A model generated the notes under the pieces. It had not been told where the DNA came from and searched no databases. It was given only the letters and a program-made list of their open reading frames with translations. From positions 1-9,493 of the forward strand of contig JAMCYB010000030.1 in assembly GCA_023474385.1 (NCBI GenBank): a stretch of 9,493 bases of DNA, in the 5' to 3' direction. Below, piece after piece: positions 1 through 4,627 of this stretch. This DNA comes from Candidatus Martarchaeota archaeon. GTDB lineage: Archaea; Micrarchaeota; Micrarchaeia; Micrarchaeales; Micrarchaeaceae. Numbering within the stretch: the stretch's first letter is position 1; each line of letters opens with the position of its first letter. Made by a program: the position numbers and the translations under genes.

Positions 1-175
1 CGCTGCTGTTCTTCATCAGGGCGGCGCGGTCTGAGGATATGACATTCTCGCATGAATGGCAAATCCCCTGGTTGTTTATCGCCGGGGTATAGGCGCCGCA
101 GAACTGGCACATGAGGCTCCTGCTGTTCTTTTCAGCTGCACCGAGCATCCTTAAATAATGTGAAACGCCGGCCAT
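1..175 (-). CDS. Zinc-ribbon protein, 3' end cut by window edge
   Basis: A minus-strand reading frame starts at an ATG (175-173) and stays open to the window edge, giving 58 visible residues. Cysteines at 23, 26, 39 and 42 form a C-x2-C-x12-C-x2-C pattern (CQFC and CHSC), which fits a small treble-clef or zinc-ribbon metal site. A TATA-like element at 205-212 would place the transcript start about 7 bases before this ATG, and an AGGT just upstream could act as ribosome binding site. An internal ATG at 148 is a possible alternative start. The gene follows fibrillarin after 51 bases but appears to have its own promoter. I do not recognise the family. A nucleic-acid or protein-binding role would be a guess from the metal site alone. 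Confidence 0.6.
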   Translation of the reverse strand, partial: MAGVSHYLRMLGAAEKNSRSLMCQFCGAYTPAINNQGICHSCENVISSDRAALMKNSS

Positions 176-197
176 GCTACCTGCAGGTATACTGGAA

Positions 198-215
198 CAA
201 AAAAGATATAAGCCT
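198..215 (-). promoter_or_regulatory. TATA-type promoter of zinc-ribbon gene with T-run
   Basis: Read on the minus strand this contains CTTATATC followed by TTTTTT. The TATA centre near 208 predicts a start near 182, seven bases before the ATG at 175. The T6 run lies directly downstream of the fibrillarin stop codon and could also terminate that transcript, as archaeal polymerase stops at T-runs. Confidence 0.45.
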
Positions 216-226
216 TACCACTGGCG

Positions 227-883
227 CTACTTCTTCCTCAATACCGCAAACATATGCAGGTCGTCAAAAGGCTCTAGCTTTACTTTCTCCACCACTTCGA
301 ATATAGGCGATACGCTCCTTAGGGCCTCATCGAAGACCTTTTCCGGGTTCTTCGATATGTCTATGCTCTGCGACTTTATTATGAAGTATGCATAGCCGCC
401 TGGCTTGAGCATATCGCTGTTCTTGTTCAGTATCGCCGCCTGGTCCCTGGCGGACACGTCCTGGTATATTATATCGCATGCGCCTACGCTCTTGCTGTAT
501 CTCTCGGTGTTGTTAGCATCTGCAAGTATGGGAAACATGTTCTTCCTGCGCTCGCATACCTTTATCAGGTCGCGCATGTTGCGCTCTGACAGCTCCACGC
601 AGAACACCTGCCCTTGTGAGGCTATGTCGCTTACATGGCTGGATGTTGTGCCTGTTGCGGCGCCTAGATAGAGCACACTTGAGCCCTTCGATAGCTTGAA
701 GCCCTTGAGGCCGTTGATTATGGCTGCGGCAAGCTTGCTCCGGTACGGATTCCACAACCTGTACTCCTTGCCATCATACGGCACTAGGACCTCTCCGTAC
801 ACCCTGTGGCCAGGATCCAGGTTCTCTGTCGCTAGCTTGCCGTCTATTGAGTACACTCCTTCGAAGAGCCTTTTCACTTCCAT
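227..883 (-). CDS. flpA: Fibrillarin, rRNA/tRNA 2'-O-methyltransferase
   Basis: The 218-residue protein matches archaeal fibrillarin, the SAM-dependent enzyme of box C/D ribonucleoproteins that methylates ribose 2'-OH groups on rRNA (and tRNA) at sites chosen by guide RNAs. The SAM-binding motif VLYLGAATGTT is at residues 70-80, an acidic strand end (VELS) at 96-99, and the family motifs YQDVS and FIIKSQSID at 140-144 and 157-165. The family's K-D-K-H active site appears complete as K50 (in NPYRSKLA), D142, K160 and H210 (DDLHMF). Length is normal for archaea (about 210-230). It lies 27 bases after eL21 with no good promoter between them, so the two are probably cotranscribed. Its usual archaeal neighbour, the Nop5/Nop56 scaffold gene, is not next to it here. 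Confidence 0.97.
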   Translation of the reverse strand: MEVKRLFEGVYSIDGKLATENLDPGHRVYGEVLVPYDGKEYRLWNPYRSKLAAAIINGLKGFKLSKGSSVLYLGAATGTTSSHVSDIASQGQVFCVELSERNMRDLIKVCERRKNMFPILADANNTERYSKSVGACDIIYQDVSARDQAAILNKNSDMLKPGGYAYFIIKSQSIDISKNPEKVFDEALRSVSPIFEVVEKVKLEPFDDLHMFAVLRKK

Positions 884-910
884 CTGAGACCGCGTTAATT
901 TAGATAGCGC

Positions 911-1198
911 TCACGAGCTGACCTTCTCCAGGTGCTTGGCGCTCACGATAAGCTGCTTGTGCGCTTTTATGTCCTTCACGTCGACTATGTATGCGCCGCC
1001 GCGGGCCCCGAGTATGGTGCCGACCTTGCCCTTGAAGCGTGGGTGCGGTATGTCCCGGTTGTTGCCCTTAGGCACTATTGCTACCCTGTCGCCTATGTTG
1101 AACGCCTTTATTACGTCCCTTATTGCAAGCTGGGAAGGCTTATGGTGCCTGGCGAGGTTGCGCGACCTTCCGCTCAATAATCCATTTGATTTCTTCAT
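911..1198 (-). CDS. rpl21e: Large-subunit ribosomal protein eL21 (L21e)
   Basis: This 95-residue basic protein matches the archaeal/eukaryotic eL21 family of the large ribosomal subunit. The N-terminus is rich in Arg/Lys (SGRSRNLARHHKPS). It is followed by the small beta-barrel core, with FNIGDRVAIVPKG near residues 34-46, the signature HPRFKGKVGTILGARGGAYIV around 52-72, and a C-terminal segment ending in LIVSAKHL. Length is typical. The ATG at 1198 is the first in frame after the predicted promoter at 1236-1252. The gene is divergent from the TBP gene and leads a likely two-gene unit with fibrillarin, which couples a ribosomal protein to the rRNA-modifying enzyme. Confidence 0.95.
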   Translation of the reverse strand: MKKSNGLLSGRSRNLARHHKPSQLAIRDVIKAFNIGDRVAIVPKGNNRDIPHPRFKGKVGTILGARGGAYIVDVKDIKAHKQLIVSAKHLEKVSS

Positions 1199-1235
1199 AT
1201 AATCACAGAAGAGGTTTTGTCAAGGGAGTATTGCA

Positions 1236-1277
1236 CATATAACTATTTATACTTTATTAGGCATTATCAATCAGGTG
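1236..1277. promoter_or_regulatory. Compact divergent promoter for eL21-fibrillarin and TBP
   Basis: The 86-base gap between the two start codons holds one main TATA element, CTATTTATAC (1243-1252) on plus, which reads GTATAAATAG on minus, so it can be used in either direction. For the plus gene the predicted start near 1274 gives an 11-base leader, and AGGTG at 1273-1277 is a plausible ribosome binding site 7 bases before the ATG. For the minus gene the same box, or the neighbouring AGTTATATG, places the start 14-25 bases before the ATG at 1198. Direction-specific BRE elements were not clearly resolved. Confidence 0.6.
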
Positions 1278-1284
1278 TAATCCC

Positions 1285-1644
1285 ATGGAAAGCTCCAAAC
1301 CAGTACAATCATCACATTCGAAGTATCTGCATGTCAAGCTCAAGCCAACCTATGAGGTAGTCAATATAGTAGCGAGCGCAGATTTGAACATAGAGCTGGA
1401 CCTTTACGGGCTGGCCAAGCTGTCGCGCGACGTGGACTATGAGCCGGAGCAGTTCCCAGGGGCGATATTCAAGGTGTATGACCCAAAGGCGGCACTTTTG
1501 CTATTCAACAGCGGGAAGATAATATGCACTGGCGCAAAGACGCCCGAGGACGTGAAGAAGGCAGTAAACCATGCTGTGATGCTCGTCAAGAAGTACATGT
1601 CAATGTACAAGGGCGCAAGCGCGCCAAAGACCAAGGCGAAATGA
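1285..1644 (+). CDS. tbp: TATA-binding protein domain, single repeat
   Basis: The 119-residue product contains one clear TBP repeat (residues about 24-104): VVNIVASADLNIELDL, then YEPEQFPGAIFKVYDPKAALLLF, then NSGKIICTGAK and a closing helix. It is closest in feel to the first TBP repeat. Archaeal TBP normally has two such repeats in about 180-190 residues and forms a saddle that bends the TATA box. Here the second repeat is absent. A lysine-rich tail (ASAPKTKAK) and a stop codon follow directly, and I find no second-repeat remnant in any frame before 2009. The pair of phenylalanines that intercalate DNA is kept (F57 in EQFPG, F74 in LLFNSG). To make a full saddle the protein would have to dimerise, which is inference. 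It could be the sole TBP or an accessory paralogue. Start ATG 1285 has AGGTG upstream. Confidence 0.9.
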   Translation: MESSKPVQSSHSKYLHVKLKPTYEVVNIVASADLNIELDLYGLAKLSRDVDYEPEQFPGAIFKVYDPKAALLLFNSGKIICTGAKTPEDVKKAVNHAVMLVKKYMSMYKGASAPKTKAK

Positions 1645-1683
1645 TTATATGCTATTTATCTGCGTATAAGCCTTGATGCGCAA

Positions 1684-1697
1684 GCTTTAAATATATA
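1684..1697 (+). promoter_or_regulatory. Strong TATA box with no ORF downstream
   Basis: The TTTAAATATATA element is a near-ideal archaeal box A. Its centre (about 1690) predicts transcription from about 1715, exactly where a perfect hairpin begins, and no ORF of note follows. It is therefore assigned to the small RNA candidate at 1715-1805. Confidence 0.55.
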
Positions 1698-1714
1698 ACA
1701 GGACAGAATACTTA

Positions 1715-1805
1715 CGCCGCATTTTATGCGGCGAATCACGCTAGTTCTGTAACAACCCTATTCTCATCCACCCGGGGCGTATGCAATGCATACGCCTCAA
1801 TTTTT
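1715..1805 (+). ncRNA. Candidate small RNA between two hairpins
   Basis: From the predicted start at 1715 the sequence opens with a perfect 6-bp stem (CGCCGC 1715-1720 with GCGGCG 1728-1733, 7-base loop). About 42 bases with little obvious pairing follow. It closes with a perfect 9-bp stem (GGCGTATGC 1776-1784 with GCATACGCC 1788-1796, loop AAT) and a T5 run at 1801-1805. Promoter, 5' stem, open middle and 3' stem plus T-run together look like an independent RNA of about 90 nt. I do not recognise a known family: no C/D boxes, no SRP, RNase P or tRNA signatures. It could instead be part of the 3' region of the TBP transcript. Confidence 0.5.
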
Positions 1806-1950
1806 ACCAATTTAACCGCAGGTCTGATTGCCCCATAGGCGGAAGAGCCATTGGAGCATTTTCCCTTTATGGCACGGTTTACTATTAAGTGTAGTTATTG
1901 GCATGGTTTGGCGCATTGGAAGACGTAATACAAACGAGTGATAAGCATGC

Positions 1951-1975
1951 AAAAACGCGGCCAAAAAGGCCGCGC
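1951..1975 (-). terminator. Hairpin plus T-run terminator of two-gene unit
   Basis: On the minus strand a perfect 7-bp GC stem (1974-1968 with 1962-1956) encloses a T5 loop and is followed at once by a T5 run (1955-1951). It lies about 35 bases after the stop codon of the RAM-like gene. The shape is that of an intrinsic terminator. A second short T5 run at 1998-1994 lies between it and the stop. Confidence 0.6.
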
Positions 1976-1992
1976 ATAAGGTTTGAGGTTTT
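1956..1992 (-). repeat. Hairpin/16-mer element, copy A
   Basis: The GC-rich hairpin (1956-1974), a two-base gap, and the 16-mer TAAGGTTTGAGGTTTT (1977-1992, plus strand) form a unit. It recurs at 2569-2607 with a different stem sequence, the same two-base gap and 14 of 16 bases of the 16-mer. Read on minus, the 16-mer comes first and the hairpin second, directly after a stop codon. Confidence 0.6.
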
Positions 1993-2009
1993 CAAAAAGA
2001 CAGCATAAC

Positions 2010-2345
2010 CTATTTCCTGTATTTGTAATAGCTGGTTATCTCTCCATATTTGGCATCTATCTTGTTGTGTATATATCCAAATACGTCTTTCGGCTCCTTT
2101 CCGCCCTTGAACCTCGTCTTGACTATGAAACCGTAATCCCCATCAGTAACGTAAACCTCCTCTACATCGTCGAAGCTTATAAGCTTCTCGGCGACTGTGT
2201 CAGGGTCTGCATTCTCTTTGGGGTTCACAAGGTAGAACTTGTAGAATCTCTTTCCGTCGCGCTTTATGCTGTACTGCTGCTCCTTCTTTGCGAAGAGCGT
2301 TTTAGCCGCACTTTTGGAACTCGAATTACCGTTTCCCACCACCAT
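2010..2345 (-). CDS. Small RAM/Lrp-ligand-domain-like protein
   Basis: This 111-residue protein has a polar, probably disordered N-terminus (about 25 residues, Ser/Lys-rich). A compact alpha/beta part follows: a strand (KRFYKFYLVNP), a helix with DPDTVAEKLISF, then VEEVYVTDGDYGFIVKTRF and a helix with VFGYIHNKID. The order, and the GDYGFIVKTRF strand especially, resembles the RAM (AsnC/Lrp ligand-binding) fold, in which 'tGdYDlllkv' is characteristic. There is no helix-turn-helix, so it would be a stand-alone RAM-like protein able to oligomerise or sense a small ligand. It begins 4 bases after its upstream neighbour's stop, with GTGAT just upstream as a likely ribosome binding site, so the two are one operon. 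A terminator follows. Confidence 0.65.
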   Translation of the reverse strand: MVVGNGNSSSKSAAKTLFAKKEQQYSIKRDGKRFYKFYLVNPKENADPDTVAEKLISFDDVEEVYVTDGDYGFIVKTRFKGGKEPKDVFGYIHNKIDAKYGEITSYYKYRK

Positions 2346-2349
2346 GAAA

Positions 2350-2529
2350 TCACTTTTTATTATAATTGAGAAGATCTGACATAGTTATTGTCTTTTTCGT
2401 GCCGTTGAGCGCTTCCGGAGATTCGTCATACTCTATATGCCATGAGTTCTCGCCATCCTTTACAACTCTGACAGGCCTCTTGTCATCATCAAGCACGTGC
2501 TCTTTATCCGCTCTATGTATTATTCCCAT
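2350..2529 (-). CDS. Small acidic hypothetical protein
   Basis: The frame gives 59 residues from the ATG at 2529. A GTG three codons upstream (2538) would add MVT. I prefer the ATG because a GTGG lies just before it. The protein is charged and soluble, with a run of DDDKRP, a strand-like VRVVKDGENSWHIEYDE and a C-terminal helix, and has no cysteines or membrane segment. I do not recognise it. It is translated just ahead of the RAM-like gene in the same transcript (4-base gap), which suggests linked function. A weak TATA (CTTTATGA, about 2557-2563) could give a leaderless message from the GTG. Confidence 0.55.
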   Translation of the reverse strand: MGIIHRADKEHVLDDDKRPVRVVKDGENSWHIEYDESPEALNGTKKTITMSDLLNYNKK

Positions 2530-2564
2530 GGTTACCACTGCAGTTTATTGTTGAAATCATAAAG

Positions 2565-2738
2565 AGGATGCGCACCGATGCGGTGCGCACCTAAGGTTTG
2601 GGGTTTGTAAGAAAACCAGCTTGAATCTGGGTGTGGGAAAGGAGAAGCGCAAAACGGGTTTGCCATAAAACAATAACCATATGGCACACATACTTCATGG
2701 TCAATCTCTTGAACCATTGCCTACCCACCCACTTAACA
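2565..2738 (-). ncRNA. Candidate structured RNA (or small ORF)
   Basis: A strong minus-strand TATA at 2757-2768 predicts a start near 2738. Downstream, three helices can form. UGGGUGGG (2731-2724) pairs with CCaCACCCA (2636-2628) with one bulge. An 8-bp stem with one bulge is capped by a GAGA (GNRA) tetraloop (2717-2697). UGCCAU/AUGGCA (2686-2681 with 2666-2661) makes a third, so the first helix would close a three-way junction. The segment ends with the 16-mer and a perfect 9-bp hairpin (2607-2569). An ORF of 61 codons (2717-2532) overlaps it, but its product runs through the hairpin and shows no recognisable pattern. RNA is favoured, weakly. Confidence 0.38.
2569..2607 (-). repeat. Hairpin/16-mer element, copy B
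   Basis: A perfect 9-bp stem (TGCGCACCG 2569-2577, loop ATG, CGGTGCGCA 2581-2589) is followed after two bases by TAAGGTTTGGGGTTTG (2592-2607). It is the same composite as at 1956-1992 with an unrelated stem sequence, so the architecture is conserved rather than copied whole. It lies 40 bases upstream of the start of the 59-residue gene and at the end of the candidate RNA. Confidence 0.6.
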
Positions 2739-2756
2739 AAGAATATTATGAAGAAG

Positions 2757-2768
2757 CTTTTATATATA
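2757..2768 (-). promoter_or_regulatory. Minus-strand TATA box
   Basis: Read on minus this is TATATATAAAAG, close to the archaeal box A. Centred near 2763, it predicts a start near 2738 and would drive the candidate RNA and possibly the two small genes beyond it. Confidence 0.5.
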
Positions 2769-2849
2769 GGTATATGGAAATATTTTGTGTTAACCTAATC
2801 ATAGTGACGAAATTCTTTTATAAAAAATAGTTTTAGACCAGTAAAGTTA

Positions 2850-2877
2850 TATACTATTATCATTTTACGATAGTATA
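2850..2877. promoter_or_regulatory. Inverted repeat, candidate operator
   Basis: TATACTAT (2850-2857) and ATAGTATA (2870-2877) are perfect inverted halves with a 12-base spacer, so half-site centres are 20 bp apart, two helical turns. It sits about 65 bases upstream of the large regulator-like gene. A 16-bp AT palindrome overlaps its end (2877-2892). Geometry suits a dimeric HTH regulator, possibly the neighbour itself. AT-rich chance palindromes are common, so this is moderate evidence. Confidence 0.4.
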
Positions 2878-2904
2878 AATTATATATAATTTTGAAATTT
2901 AAAA

Positions 2905-2925
2905 TACGAAATACTTAAATATATA
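2905..2925 (+). promoter_or_regulatory. BRE plus TATA for leaderless regulator-like gene
   Basis: CGAAATAC (about 2907-2914) resembles a BRE and is followed by TTAAATATATA (2915-2925). The TATA centre near 2919 predicts a start at about 2945, one base before the ATG at 2946, so the message should be leaderless. No Shine-Dalgarno sequence is present, in agreement. Confidence 0.6.
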
Positions 2926-2945
2926 CATATAACTAAATTCTAATT

Positions 2946-4313
2946 ATGGAAGAATTGCCAAGAGCCGTCTCTAATAAAATAAAGGATTTAAAAAATAAAC
3001 ATAGGCACCACATAGAAGTACATAGAAAGGGCAATTATTTCTATCTATTTGAAACCACGTCCGAATGGGTGCCTGAGACCATGTCACGGAAGAAATTATC
3101 TTTGTATATAGGTAAACTATCTAAAAGCGCTAAGTTCATACCCCCTTTAAGGAAGAGGCCTTCAACCGAGGGGATTAATACATTAGACGAATATATAAAC
3201 AGAGTACATAAAGCAGATGCCTTAGAAGAAAAGGAATTGATAAAGTCAGAATACGAGGTACCAATACTTAAGGAACTCAGCACAAATCCGAGAGAAGGCG
3301 CACAACAAATAAGCAAGAAGCTAGGGTTAAATTATTCTACAACCTACTATTGGATAAAGAGGCTAGAGGAGAAATATGGTATACGCTATACTATAGAACA
3401 CGTGTTCCTTAACAAGTTCGGCTTTTTCAGATTTTTTGCCGTAGCAAAGTTTAGTGATAAGCGGCCAGATTCAGAAGCTTTGAAGAGAGTTCTGGAGGAT
3501 AACAAGTACATACAGCTGGCGTTCTTGTCTAGGGGTGCTTACGATTTGTTCATATTCTTCCTTGCTTCAGATCCGGTATCTGCAGAAAACCTAATATACG
3601 ATTTGCGATCAAACCCTGTGCTTGCCGAATGCCCTGCATTTTGGTATTCGAGCTATTTTACCCAAGGGATAGGGTATATACCGCTAAGGGATGAATTCTT
3701 CGATGTACTGGAAGAGCGGGTCTGGCGCAGGACCAAGGAGCATCCACGCAGGTCAATAGGGCAGATCTTCCTCCGGGAATTTGCAACTTTAAAGGAGCTT
3801 AATCATAATGGCCTAATAGAATTCTCGGAGATAGACAGAAAATATGGCCTTAAGAAAGGCTCTGCGCAGTATACATACCATAAACTGCTCGAAGACGAGA
3901 TGATATTCAGAGTGACAATTACGATGGATAAACCACCAATAAAGGATACTGCAGTAATAGTGATAAATCAGATAGATGTTGGTAAATTTAATAAAAAACG
4001 GACGGAGTGGCTAAAAGATGTAATAGAAGAAAGCAACGAAGTACCACTCAACAAATATATATTCGTTGGAGATATCGGTTCGCCTTATGGCATAATACAT
4101 ATATCACCCGTATATAAAGACGGCGAAGTAGAAAAAGTCGAGGCAGATATACTTAAAATTACTAGTGGCATAAGAGTAGAAACATCAATAATATCTAAGA
4201 TATTGGTAGGCAAATTAGGCTATAGAAAAATAGACACTACGAAAACATGGGTATACAAGACGCTATATCAAGAACTAACAAAAGATGGCAAGAGCAATGC
4301 GGATATAGCTTAA
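2946..4313 (+). CDS. Transposase-type N-module fused to tandem Lrp-like units
   Basis: The 455-residue protein appears to have three parts. Residues about 21-58 (KGNYFYLFETTSEW then RKKLSLYIGKL) resemble the short module at the start of some IS-family transposases, typically 'YVYESTSYWDKEKK...RKxIGKID'. Residues 103-142 look like a winged HTH (ISKKLGLNYSTTYYWIKRLEE). An RAM-like alpha/beta segment follows (157-225), containing RGAYDLFIFFLA. A second, more diverged pair may follow: HTH at about 268-325 (IDRKYGLKKGSAQYTYHKLLED) and RAM-like at 333-415. No transposase catalytic residues are seen. Lrp-type proteins are usually about 150 residues with one HTH and one RAM, so this is a large fusion. 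Likely a DNA-binding regulator; ligand and targets unknown. Its codons favour A/T far more than the helicase gene, hinting at transfer or accessory status. Confidence 0.75.
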   Translation: MEELPRAVSNKIKDLKNKHRHHIEVHRKGNYFYLFETTSEWVPETMSRKKLSLYIGKLSKSAKFIPPLRKRPSTEGINTLDEYINRVHKADALEEKELIKSEYEVPILKELSTNPREGAQQISKKLGLNYSTTYYWIKRLEEKYGIRYTIEHVFLNKFGFFRFFAVAKFSDKRPDSEALKRVLEDNKYIQLAFLSRGAYDLFIFFLASDPVSAENLIYDLRSNPVLAECPAFWYSSYFTQGIGYIPLRDEFFDVLEERVWRRTKEHPRRSIGQIFLREFATLKELNHNGLIEFSEIDRKYGLKKGSAQYTYHKLLEDEMIFRVTITMDKPPIKDTAVIVINQIDVGKFNKKRTEWLKDVIEESNEVPLNKYIFVGDIGSPYGIIHISPVYKDGEVEKVEADILKITSGIRVETSIISKILVGKLGYRKIDTTKTWVYKTLYQELTKDGKSNADIA

Positions 4314-4330
4314 TCATTTATTCTGATTTT

Positions 4331-4392
4331 TATGTTCCTTGTCCTCCCATATATTTCACCTTATGTTCCTGCTCCTCCCATATATTTCACCT
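4331..4392 (+). repeat. 31-bp tandem repeat, two copies
   Basis: Two abutting 31-base units (4331-4361 and 4362-4392) are identical at 29 positions. They differ only at bases 10-11 of the unit (TG against GC). Each ends with CCCATATATTTCACCT, and a relaxed third occurrence of that end, CCCATATGTTTCACCT, lies at 4628-4643. On the minus strand each unit begins AGGTGAAATATATGGGAGG, which contains two Shine-Dalgarno-like strings. Confidence 0.85.
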
Positions 4393-4453
4393 GCTTCTGC
4401 ATCTCTGGAAGGATTTAAATACCTTTCTTTGCGGATTTTGGATAATAAGTAAC
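4377..4453 (+). repeat. 77-bp direct repeat, copy 1
   Basis: Starting inside the second tandem unit, this segment matches 4628-4703 at roughly four of five positions with a single-base gap. The longest identical blocks are CATCTCTGGAAGGA and TTTGGATAATA. This copy carries a good TATA-like core (ATTTAAATA, 4413-4421) that the other copy has lost or altered. Confidence 0.8.
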
Positions 4454-4484
4454 ACCAGTATTCGACAACAACTATTCGAGCCAG

Positions 4485-4574
4485 ATGCGCATACTCAATG
4501 AGTATTACAAGGAAGCGATGCCTAGAAAGATAGATTATAGAATAACAGCTAACATAAAAGAAGAAGCGGAATAA
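4485..4574 (+). CDS. Micro-ORF or gene remnant, 29 codons
   Basis: An ATG at 4485 opens a 29-residue frame (MRILNEYYKEAMPRKIDY then RITANIKEEAE). The same frame is open upstream to 4449 without a start, adding VTPVFDNNYSSQ. The composition (charged, helix-forming, few rare residues) looks protein-like. It lies between the two direct-repeat copies, about 40 bases after the start predicted from the TATA at 4413-4421. It may be a small protein, or the tail of a deleted gene. No family recognised and no clear ribosome binding site. Confidence 0.25.
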   Translation: MRILNEYYKEAMPRKIDYRITANIKEEAE

Positions 4575-4627
4575 AACCTAATATTCAGCCGCTGTTTCCG
4601 CGACCTCCCTTATCGTCTTCGTCTGGA

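Larger units (their letters stand above)
1645..2009. other. Intergenic stretch between TBP and the RAM-like gene
   Basis: This 365-base stretch has no convincing reading frame. It holds the small RNA candidate (1715-1805) in its first half and a minus-strand terminator and hairpin/16-mer element in its last 60 bases. Between about 1806 and 1940 I see only a weak possible stem (GGC at 1838-1840 with GCC near 1847-1849, flanked by CCA/TGG) and nothing assignable. Confidence 0.5.
2539..2945. other. Long AT-rich divergent intergenic region
   Basis: About 400 bases without a certain protein gene separate the small minus-strand operon from the large plus-strand regulator-like gene. The left part holds the hairpin/16-mer copy B and the candidate RNA. 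From about 2740 to 2945 the sequence becomes very AT-rich and contains the two divergent TATA boxes, an 8-bp inverted repeat (2850-2877) and a 16-bp palindrome (2877-2892). Confidence 0.5.

Noticed and set aside
932..1202. Plus-strand ORFs opposite eL21
   Set aside because: eL21 on the minus strand is certain by family signature; the plus frames are shadows.
1806..1950. SRP-type RNA suggested by GGCGGAAGAGCC
   Set aside because: The short GGC/GCC stem with a GGAA string does not extend into the helix 8 consensus, and no other SRP RNA elements are present.
1983..2369. 128-codon plus-strand ORF opposite the RAM-like gene
   Set aside because: It is antisense to a gene with better composition, operon spacing and terminator; the hydrophobic product mirrors the real gene's codons.
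2532..2717. 61-codon minus-strand ORF as a protein gene
   Set aside because: It reads through a perfect hairpin and the conserved 16-mer and overlaps the start of the next gene. Its product is rich in Pro, His, Phe and Cys without pattern. Kept only as the alternative to the RNA candidate.
2618..2720. tRNA gene
   Set aside because: A TTCAA-containing loop near 2622-2628 on minus suggests a T-arm, but the flanking bases do not give the required five-pair stem and no D or anticodon arm fits.
4247..4501. 84-codon plus-strand ORF across the end of the regulator-like gene
   Set aside because: It starts out of frame inside that gene and continues through the tandem repeats; the Cys/Phe/Leu-rich product is a typical product of noncoding AT-rich repeats.
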